NCBI RefSeq assembly: GCF_029873635.1
Contig: NC_080426.1
Span: forward strand, 50,668,093-50,732,092
Direction: 5' to 3'
Length of the DNA stretch: 64,000 nucleotides
Source of the DNA: Malania oleifera
Lineage: Eukaryota; Streptophyta; Magnoliopsida; Santalales; Ximeniaceae
Of this stretch, positions 46,694 through 55,744 are shown in pieces. Positions within the stretch are counted from its first letter, which is position 1, and the number at the start of each line of letters is the position of its first letter. A program made the position numbers and the translations under genes. The notes beneath the pieces were generated by a model. It was not told where the DNA came from and did no database searches. It saw nothing but the letters and a program-made list of their open reading frames with translations.

Positions 46694-48850
46694 GAATTCT
46701 AGTTGAAGGAAGTTACATTCCTTGGACATTTGATATCGAGGGACAGTATTTTAGTACATCCAAGTAAGATAGAAGCGATAGTGAATTGGTCGAGACCGAG
46801 AAATGTTCAGGAGATAAGGAGTTTCCTGAGTTTGGAAAGATACTACTGGTGGTTTGTGAAGGGTTTTTCCAGACTATCGAGTCCTCTAACATAGTTAACG
46901 AGGAAAAATGTAAACTTCGAATGGACTCATGATTGTGAGCAGAGTTTTCAGGAATTGAAGCAGCGACTCATCAGTGCACCGGTTTTTTCTATTCCATCAA
47001 GATATGGGGGATTTGAGTTACGCGTCTCGAAAGGGACTCCGTTGTGTCTTGATGTAGTAGGGGAAGATCATTGCATACACTTCTGGGTAAATTAAGGAAT
47101 ATGAGAAGAACTGCCCTACATATGATTTAGAATTGGCTGCAGTGATGTACGCATTGAAAATCTGTAGACATTATTTGTATGGTGGAAAGTGTGAAATATT
47201 TACAGATCATAAGAGTTTAAAGTATTTCTTTGTACAGAAGGAATTGAATATGAGGCAGAGGAGGTGGCTAGAATTGATAAAAGATTATGACTGTACCATC
47301 AGTTACCACCCAAGGAAGGCTAATGTTGCAACTGATGCCTTGAGTAGGAAGTCAGGAAGTGCCTCTGTGTCAGCAGTGGTGGCACAACATCAGATTAGAA
47401 TGGATTTAGAAAGACTTGGTGTGGAGTTGGTAGAGGGAAATCACTAGGCATTTATTGCTAATCTGGTACTTCAGCTGACTTTGCTAAAGAGGATTAAGAT
47501 TGCGCAAATGCAAGATACATAATTGATAAAGATTAGGGATAAAGTGCAGAGTGGACAGAGAGTTGATTTTAATATTTCAGATGATGAAACTTTGAGGTTT
47601 CATGATAGGTTGTGTGTACTCGATAATGCCGAAATTAAAAGGATTATTTTAGAAGAGGCGCATCGTTCCCTGTATATAGTACATCCAGGAAGCACGAAAA
47701 TGTACAGGGATTTATAGGTATCCTTTTGGTGAAGCAATATGGAGAGAGAAATTTCCCAATATGTAGAGTAATGTTTGACATGTTAGCAGGTAAAGGCTGA
47801 GCATTAGAGACCTTTGAGACCGTTGCAACCACTTCACGTCCCTAAATGGAAGTGGGAGCACATATCTATGAATTTCGTCACAGGGTTACTGCCAGCACTT
47901 CATGGGCAGGACACTATCTAGGTAGTCATTGATCAACTGACAAGGATTGCCCATTTTCTTCCCATCAAAGTTAACTACTCCATGGGTAGATTGGCAGAGT
48001 TCTATATATAGAAGATAGTTAAATTGCATGATGTACTAGTGTCCATCGTAACTGACCGGGACCCACGGTTCACATCTAAATTCTGGAAGAGTTTACAAGG
48101 AGCCTTGGGTTATCGGCTAACGTTCAGTACAACATTTCATCCTCAGACCGATGGACAGACAGAGAGGACTATATAGATACTAGAAAATATGCAACGGGCT
48201 TGTGTGTAAGATTTTGGAAGCAGTTGGATTCAGTACTTGCCATTGAAGGAGTTTGCTTATAACAACAGCTACCAGGGCAGTATTGGGATGGTCCCATATG
48301 AGGCGTTGTATGGTCGGAGGTGTCGATCTCCGTTATATTGGGATGAAATTGGTGAAAAGCAGATTTTGGGGCCAAAAATTATACAACGGACTTCTGAGAA
48401 AATCAAGCTTATCTAGGAAGGAATTAAAACAGCTCAGAGTCGACAGAAAAGTTACGTAGATACCCTCTAATGAGCGTTAGAATTTGGTGTAGGAGATCAT
48501 GTGCTTTTGAAAATTGCACCAATGAAAGGAGGGATGAGATTTGGGAAGAAGGGTAAGCTAAGCCCTAGGTATATTGTATCGTTTGAGATACTGAAAAGAA
48601 TCGGTCCAATTGCCTACAGGTTAGCATTACCCCTAGCGTTATCTAGAATCCATAATGTATTTCATGTGTCTCTGTTGAAGAAATGCGTCCCAGATCCATC
48701 ACATATAATAAGTTATGAGGCACTGGAGCTTGGAGATACTCTATCGTATGAAGAAGTGTCAGTCTAGATCTTAGATCATAAAGAGCAAGAATTACGCACC
48801 AAGAAAATCCCATTAGTGGAGCCCAACATTAGCCAGAAAGAAAAGTAATG
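46694..48850 (+). pseudogene. Element F RT thumb, RNase H, integrase
   Basis: The reading resumes with LKEVTFLGHLIS after a TAG at a conserved Trp. RNase H (about 47000-47340) keeps [13 protein letters not shown] and [10 protein letters not shown]. Integrase: zinc-binding HRSLYIVHPGSTK (47658-47696) and a core with SMNFVTG, where the first catalytic Asp is Asn, [10 protein letters not shown] (second Asp) and TDGQTERT (third residue Glu). The C-terminal [16 protein letters not shown] and [16 protein letters not shown] are open (48501-48767), then a stop. Stops are frequent, mainly TAG. Confidence 0.86.
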
Positions 48851-49129
48851 GTTCAGGTAAGGACTCATTTTAAGTAAGTAGATTTTGTGCAGGTTAAGTA
48901 GTTCAGGTGTATATAATTGTAGATTTTCATGTAATAGTTTTTTGTTTTGGATGGTTTTGGGAGAGTTTTGATTTGGTTATTGTAATATCTTAGAGCCATA
49001 AATGTAACCACGATATTCCTCCGCCATATGTGAGGGTAATTAATAAAATTTCAGCGATTTTCCCCAAATGTTAGTATAAGTGTAAAATGAAAAATTTCAA
49101 GGATGAAAATTTTTATAAGGAGGGAAGAA

Positions 49130-49385
49130 TATAAAGACCCGGAAAATAGTGAAAATAAAAATAAGTAAGAAAAGGAGGAATTGGTTTGGTGTAAGGCCAA
49201 ATCGTCGACGGTTTTGGATGAGCTTAGAAAACCGTTGACGGTTTTGAATTAACGCGGCTAGGTAAGGGTAAACAGTAAAAAAGGGGTTTGGTTAAAAACC
49301 AAACCGTTGACGATTTTGCTATGGGTGAGAGACCTGTAAATAGGTTCAAACTCGTTTTTTTTTTTTTAGGAAATTTCATTTCCTC

Positions 49386-49427
<42 letters not shown>

Positions 49428-51343
49428 ATTTTTCGCCCCGAATCAAAGGGGAAACATCATTTCGAGATCCCCACGATGATTCTCCGTATTTTAACCAAAG
49501 TGGCTTCATAGTTCAGGCTTTCCAGACACCACTCCAAAACTAGGGTAAGGAAGATGTTTTAAAGTTTGATTAGTCATTGGGAGTATGTGGACCTAGGAAT
49601 GTTAAAATGACTATTATTTTGGGGTTGAGTTAATTAAATTAGGGTTTATGGATATAGGATTTTGTGCATATGTCGCAGGCACGGTTTTAGGATCCCTGCA
49701 TGCATTTCTTCAAGAATTAGGTAAGGGGATAGATTATTTCAGGTATTTTTAGAAAATTATCAATTAAAATGCAATATTTATTCGCAAAAATTATATGTAT
49801 GATTTTTCTGGGAATTCATGCATTTAGAAATGATATTTATGAATTAATGTGTATTTTTGGGGAAACAGGCTTGTTAAGTTGAGTAAACCTTAAAAGCAGA
49901 TTTAATACTATTTTTCAGCGAAACATATTCTTCCCAGGCAGAAAGTATATTTTAGAATAACACTCAAACTGTGTGGCCCAAGTGTGAATATTATATGGAA
50001 TAGATAAGCATGTCAGAATATTTTTGGATTATACAGAACATATGCAGTTAGATAATGATTTTCATAAAATGTTATAAATCTTGCATAAATTATGATATAG
50101 CTTAATTTTAGCCGGCCTAGTGCCGTGACAGTTCAGTTTCAGCCGGCCTAGTGCTGTGAGAACTCAATTTCAGCCGGTCTAGTGCCATGACAGATCAGCC
50201 AGCCTATTGTTGTGATAACTCAGTTTCAGTCGACTTTATGCCATGATCAAATATTTATGACAGTATTTAGAAATTATGATATGAGAGATTTTACGCAGAA
50301 ATATGAAAATGAGATATGTTACAGTTATAATATATGAAATATACTATATGATATCAGAACCTTGATGGACTAGGTATGTTTTGAGCATGGTACCGTAACT
50401 AACTAGCAAGATCCGAGAAGTGTTGCGGAGAGCAGGATACCCCCCCTTTATCCAGCACAAGAAGTATTGCGGAGAGCAGGATGGGTTCGGACCAAGCTGG
50501 GTGTACAGATCAGTTAGTGCAACCACACTTCTTAGATATAGTGTTGGTATTGGATAGTCGATTAGCCCATGAAGTGTTACGGAGAGCAGGATGGGTTCAG
50601 ACCAGGCTGGGTGGGCAATCGTACTTATAGACTTTATATTTGACTTAGCATGGTAGGCCAGCCACTGTAACCTACGGACCACATAATCCGATCATGTAGG
50701 GTTATTACCTGACGAGATTGATGAAGGTCTCAGAGAAAGTTTTATGTATGTATAGATATATTAAGCGATTTACTTACACAGAGGAATCTATTATGATAAA
50801 GTATATTTATGAATAAAAGCATGTATGTTGTTAAATATATATAAGTATATATATGAGTACAAATTTACATAATTTACCAGTTAATTATTTAAAAGGTTAT
50901 AGTTATGTTACACCAGAACTCATATTGCCACACATCGACAATAATCTATCTCATCTTACTGAGTGGGGTCTCACCCCTATAATCTTTTAACATTTCAGGA
51001 GATCTAGGGAACCGATCTTAGAAAGCTCCACGTAGGATTAGTTAGTGGGGTTTGAAGATAGTGCGAGTGAGACACTAGTATGTATATGTATATGGATACG
51101 TTTAATATTACTTTTGGCTGTAGTATTATCCTAGTTTTGGGGAGACATGTATATATATAATATGGTGGTTCTAGAACTCTGGTATTGTATTCAGAATTTA
51201 TGTATAAGTTTCCGCTGCATGTTTTATTTGAAATACGGACAGGTCAGCTCGGTACCCACTTGGGGTTCGGGATATTATAGCATGGTATCAGAGTTTAATA
51301 TGTGGGGAAAAAAATAATACAGTAGAATTTTCGGGACGTGACA
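49130..51343 (+). repeat. 3' LTR of element F
   Basis: 2214 bp; the start is TATAAAGACCC (TG mutated to TA) after the tract AAGGAGGGAAGAA, and the end is CGGGACGTGACA. Palindromes are the variant ACCGTTGACGGTTT and CGTCGACGGTTT (49200-49316). CT microsatellite 49389-49423, donor-like TAGGGTAAGG (GT at 49545), second donor-like TTAGGTAAGGGG (GT at 49721), 31-bp repeats (50105-50250), GAGCATGGTACC (50382-50393), CTTACTGAG box (50956) and acceptor CATTTCAGG (CAG at 50996-50998). Confidence 0.85.
50105..50250. repeat. Tandem repeat of about 31 bp in F 3' LTR
   Basis: Four to five diverged units of CAGCCGGCCTAGTGCCGTGA plus a short AT-rich spacer. Confidence 0.9.
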
Positions 51344-51552
51344 ATATATATTATTATAACTTTATAATATTATATTTTATATATATATACACACACACAT
51401 ATTACTTTTATCCTTATATATATATATATATATATATCATATTATTCATTTAATTAATTCAATTTAATAATTAATTAATTAATTATAAATTTTTTATTTT
51501 TTTAGGATAATTCCACTAATCTTGTATAACTATTTGGGGGTTGTTATAGTAT
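51344..51552 (-). mobile_element. E-like LTR 5' fragment, reverse orientation
   Basis: On the minus strand it starts TATAACAACCCCCAAATAG and continues TTATACAAGATTAGTGG, then AT-rich DNA with AATTAATTAATT. This matches the starts of the E LTRs at 55490 and 63391 (CTATACAAGATTAGTGGGG). It is truncated where it meets the F 3' LTR. It contains CACACACA and AT microsatellites. Confidence 0.65.
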
Positions 51553-51717
51553 ATTTATGCGTAGGGAATGTGATTGATTAATCTTCTCAGTCAGGATTAG
51601 TCAACCAATGCCCCTATAGGTATCTATTTGTGGAATGATATTTTCACAGTTACATGTGCGTGTGCCTCTAAAATTAAAAAAAAAAATGAAATAAATTAAA
51701 ATTAAGAGACCTCTTTT

Positions 51718-51997
51718 TGTCCCCCCGATAGTATCATTACCGTTTATGAGCACTTCAATGTGACTTCTAGAAGTTCAGAGTATTATTGTAAAAGGGGTTA
51801 GTCTTAGTACCCTAACTTAAAAAAAAAAAAAATTTGGTGATGGTGATGATGAAAAGTGGTTTGTCCTCCGATAGTATCATTACCATCTATGAGCACTCCA
51901 ATGTAACTTCTAAAAGTTTCGAGTATTATTGTAAGAGGGGTTGATCATAGAACCCTAACTTTTTAAAAAGATGGTGATACTAATGATGAAAAGTGTT
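51718..51997. repeat. Tandem duplication of about 140 bp
   Basis: Unit 1 (51718-51860) begins TTGTCCCCCCGATAGTATC and unit 2 (51861-51997) begins TTGTCCTCCGATAGTATC; each ends ATGATGAAAAGTG. They differ at about a tenth of positions by eye plus an A-run. Confidence 0.9.
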
Positions 51998-52407
51998 GAT
52001 TTGAAATTATCAATTTGAAAATAGGCTTTGAAAATGGTGTTGGGGTTGTACTATTGGTCTTAAAGAAAATGAGTTTAAAAAATGAGTTTAGAAAGAGGGT
52101 ATCAGATTTTGCTACCAATACATAAGTTGGAAGATGCATGAGTTTGATTGAATTTGTCAAGTTTTAACATCAGCCTTTATAAAATCAAAAAGACTTTTGA
52201 AAATAATTTTTGATCTTTCAAAACCATTTTTAATGGTGGAGACTCCGAATTGAGAAACAAACATCCAATTAGGTTGTCCTTATTTCATTTGATCTTATCA
52301 ATCCTATTGGTTGAAACCATAATACCCATCATCCATATGATTTTCTATACCCATTGTCCATATCAATCCTATTGACTTAGTGCATGGCATAGTGTGTGTA
52401 GGTAATA

Positions 52408-52508
52408 CCTGACATGACATGACATGACATGACACGACACGATATGACAGGACATGACACTACATGACACGACTCGACATGACATGACATGACATGACAC
52501 GACATGAC
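52408..52508. repeat. (GACAT)n pentanucleotide array
   Basis: About twenty imperfect TGACA/CGACA units. Immediately after it (52508-52640) TAGTGCATGGC and CTACTACATGG recur two to four times, apparently a longer-period continuation. Confidence 0.9.
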
Positions 52509-53704
52509 CTAGTGCATGACGTTGTGTGTGGCTGCTACATGACATGGCATAGTGCATGGCCTAGTGCATCGTCTATTGTGCGTGACTACTACATGGCTGG
52601 ACATGGCTTAGTGCATGGCCTAGTGTATGTGGCTACTACATGGTATGGCCATTTTCTCTTCTTCTACCTTCGTGCGTTCGTGTGCATGTGTGGTGCTACC
52701 ACTAGCGTTCCTCCATCGCCACCCCACCAAGCAACATAGCCGTCCAACGAGGCGCTGCCAACCACAAACTGGAGATCTAGTAACCCCTCTCTTTTCTACC
52801 CTATAAGATCTCTTTCTTCCCAACACCAACAGGAAGACATGGTATTTTAGCACCCCCCCCCCCCCCCCACTCAATTTCCTCTTTCTCACCCTCTCCCTTC
52901 TACAAGCACCCCCTTTTAATTTTCCAATTGTGTTTTTTTTTTTTTTTTGAACCACAAATCCCTTTTCTGGCCTCCCCAATCTCTCCTTCTCTTGTCCCCT
53001 CTTTTTTACTTATTTCAAATTCACCTTAACGCTAATCACTCCACAAGAATTGCACTTTTATCCACACATAAACTTCATATGATCATACCCAATACTCGCA
53101 TCTAGATTCATTGATCTCATAATGCCCAAATTAAAGCATGTGTTAGAATAAAACCGATTAAATACAAACCTACCAACATATGGACATCTAGAATTACCCA
53201 AAAGGCAACAAGTAAACCATCCACTATAACGAGTCTTTCAAGTTCACGAAGACAAGGAGAGGAGGTAAAATTCTTAATCATTCCTACATTCAAGCATTTT
53301 CATGGAAAAATTTGGTATCTAATAAACTATATACATGTTGATTTTTGGTAAGCAAAAGCCTAAAACATGCTAAAAATGTTGATTTCTCAAAATTAAATGA
53401 CCAAGACTGCCCTATTAATACACATTCATAAAACATTCAATAAAGATCATCTATTAAGGCTAGCAAGGGAGAATTTCATACCATGAAGAGAGTAAATGCA
53501 AACCTTTTTGTGTTTCTTAAGGCAAGGGACATGAGTAAAGGTGGGGGGAGATGAAAAAAAGTTCTTTCTTTTCAATGCAAGACAAGTAAGCTTACATAGA
53601 TAGGGTGATGGGGAGGAAGGACTTTACTCATCCAATATGGGGCAAAATAAAGAGTGATTTAGGATGTAGATCAATGTAAGCATGTGATGAGATTGGTATG
53701 AAGG

Positions 53705-54117
53705 TGTAATGATCTTGGACCCAACTCTATTAAGGTATTGTTCAATTTGATCCATTGGCCTCACGAATTTGTCCTATAAAAAACGCTTGACATTATTGAA
53801 GTCTAAGACATCCTTATAAGCCCAAGATCTCCTTAGTACACATTTAATGTGGGACCGTGACATGCTTTCTTGTCCGATCTTTGATGCCCTTGTCAAAGTA
53901 GCTTACACTTTTATATAGGATGTACCCACATAATAGTACCCCCAGTGTGACTCTTATACTAAATGTAATGGTCTTAGGCCTAACCCAGGTGACGTATTAT
54001 CCACTTTGGCTTGTTGGCCTCACGGATTTGTCCTATAAAATGTGTCTCACATAGTTGGAGCCCAAAATATCCTTGTAAGTCCAAGATTTCCTTTGTATGC
54101 ATTGAATGTGGGAGATC
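53705..54117 (-). mobile_element. TRIM-like miniature LTR element, reverse
   Basis: In minus order: 5' LTR about 54117-53964 (first bases lost, ending CATTACA), primer-like TTTAGTATAAGAGTC (53963-53949, decayed TTTGGTATCAGAGCC), an internal region of about 100 bp, purine-rich GGACAAGAAAG, and 3' LTR 53862-53705 (TGTCACGGTCCCACATT to ATCATTACA). LTRs about 155-160 bp. No coding capacity, as expected for terminal-repeat retrotransposons in miniature. Confidence 0.6.
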
Positions 54118-54868
54118 TTAGACTTATAAGAATGGTTTGGGTTCCAACTATATAAGCCTTTTATAAGACAAATCTGTGAGATTAGTGGGCCAAAGTGAAT
54201 AATACCATTGGGCTTTGTAGAGCCTAGTTGCGTTTGATCCGGATAATGACCCGACCTTTTTTAATGAGAGATTTCTATCCTAAGGCTTAGTCTATTATTG
54301 TGCGTAGGAAATAAAATCGTTGTTATGGTAATTAAGGTTAATTGGCCATCGCACTTCTTGAGAGAGCGAGAGAGAAAAATATTTTTTTGCCACACTCTTT
54401 GTATTTTCTTCCTAATTATAGTGAAATCCATGCAACTCTGTGGATAAAGGAAAAATTGCCAAACCATGTAAATACTATCTTGTGCATGTGATTGTTTTTT
54501 TTCTTTGGCGTGGTTGTGTTTTTTCTATATTTGTTTTCTCACAGGATTTGGGAATTTCGTGTTAAGTCCCTATAAATACCTTATTAAAGTTGGGCCCAAG
54601 ATCATTACATTTGGTATTAGAGTCGCCCTAGCGGTACTATCATGTGGGTGGATCTTACACACAGGTGTAAGCCACTTTAACGAGGATGTCAGAGATCGAA
54701 AGGAAAAGAATGTCATGATCCCATATTGGATGTTTATTAGGGAGATCTTGGACTTATAAGGATGATTTTGACTCCAACTATGTATGATGCCTTTTATAGG
54801 ACAAATTCATGAGGTTAATGGGTCAAAACGAACAATACCTCATCAAAATTGAGTCAAAGACCGTTACA
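54109..54868 (+). mobile_element. TRIM-like miniature LTR element, forward
   Basis: 5' LTR about 54109-54609 (start lost in the head-to-head junction, split by a 374-bp insert 54207-54580), primer site TGGTATTAGAGT (54612-54623), internal region to about 54708 with purine tract AAAGGAAAAGAA, and 3' LTR 54709-54868 (TGTCATGATCCC to GACCGTTACA). The 3' LTR matches the reverse element's LTRs. A GAAGG/GAAGA flank brackets both elements together. Confidence 0.6.
54207..54580. mobile_element. Insertion within TRIM-like LTR, unclassified
   Basis: 374 bp not present in the other three LTR copies, bordered by AATACC at 54201-54206 and 54575-54580. It contains a GAAATCCATGCAACTCTGTG-type stretch and T-rich DNA ending in TTCTCACAGG, which I associate with LTR ends of plant elements, but the family is not clear. 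An 84-codon open frame at 54505-54759 runs across the boundaries and is chance. Confidence 0.45.
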
Positions 54869-55489
54869 GAAGACTTGGGTTATGTGAGAAATTTGAAGGG
54901 GAATCGGGTGTGTAGAATTGCATGGTGTGTATCTAAGTGGGTGGATTAGATATTGATAGAGAATTGATGTAGGAAATTAAAGTTTAAATTAAGTTTCCCT
55001 TGAGAAAATTAAGATCAATTAGATCCTAATTTTGAAACAAAAGTTTAGTTAAGTTCCAGCCTTAGAAATTATATTATAATTAAACTTCAATTACAAAAAT
55101 AAGATTTATTTTAGCCTTGAATTTGAGAGTTGATACTTAACTGTGTTTTAATTTTGAGATTTTGAACTTGGGTAGTTTTGGGTTGAAAATTTCAAATTGG
55201 ATTAACATTGGGGTTTTGTTTTAGGGTTTATTGTGAAATTGAGTGCAAATTAGGTCTTTGAATGGGATTGGATTGAAATTGGAGTGAGATGGCACAACGC
55301 GATTCTAAATGGTGAGTTTGAATTTCAAATGTGTTTGATTGGGGTTGAGGTGATGATTTGAGTTTAATTAAGTGACGATATTGGGAAAAAAATACAAGGG
55401 AAAAAGGTTGGTTTTAAAAGTGTAGGAAACATACTTTGGTTATTTAAACAAAATCTTGAATTCACTTTTTTAATTCACGCGTCTTGTTA
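54869..55489. other. Unassigned AT-rich sequence
   Basis: No domain, transposon end or RNA gene recognised; many in-frame stops on all frames. Confidence 0.5.
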
Positions 55490-55647
55490 TGTAATAACCT
55501 AAAAAATAACTATGCAAGATTAGTGGGGTGATTCCCAAAAAAATTATAATTAATTAATTAATTAAATTTATAAAAAATAAAAAAATAATAATTAAAATTT
55601 ATTTTTATTTTTATTAATAAAATATATTATTATTAATATTAATTAAA

Positions 55648-55744
<97 letters not shown>

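Larger units (their letters stand above)
39236..51343 (+). mobile_element. Ty3/gypsy retrotransposon F, 5'-truncated and interrupted
   Basis: Element-F sequence occurs in three pieces: 39236-39537 (gag end and protease), 43574-44537 (protease end and reverse transcriptase) and 46694-49129 (RT thumb to integrase tail), then the 3' LTR 49130-51343. The gaps are solo LTR F2 (39538-43573) and solo LTR S3 (44538-46693), each with a perfect target duplication. The 5' LTR and most of gag are missing. Confidence 0.88.
51553..53704. other. Non-coding stretch with several repeats
   Basis: It holds a 140-bp tandem duplication, a GACAT pentamer array, homopolymers (C16 at 52853-52868, T16 at 52933-52948) and AT-rich DNA. 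The open frames at 52369-52739 read through repeats and show no domain. Confidence 0.6.

Noticed and set aside
51344..51552. Reading this as a complete TIR transposon with the F LTR end
   Set aside because: The ends match the E-family LTR start in reverse and no second terminus is present.
52408..52508. Possible CRISPR-like array
   Set aside because: Five-base tandem units without spacers, in plant nuclear DNA.
52369..52739. Open frames over the GACAT array
   Set aside because: Repeat-driven composition, no domain.
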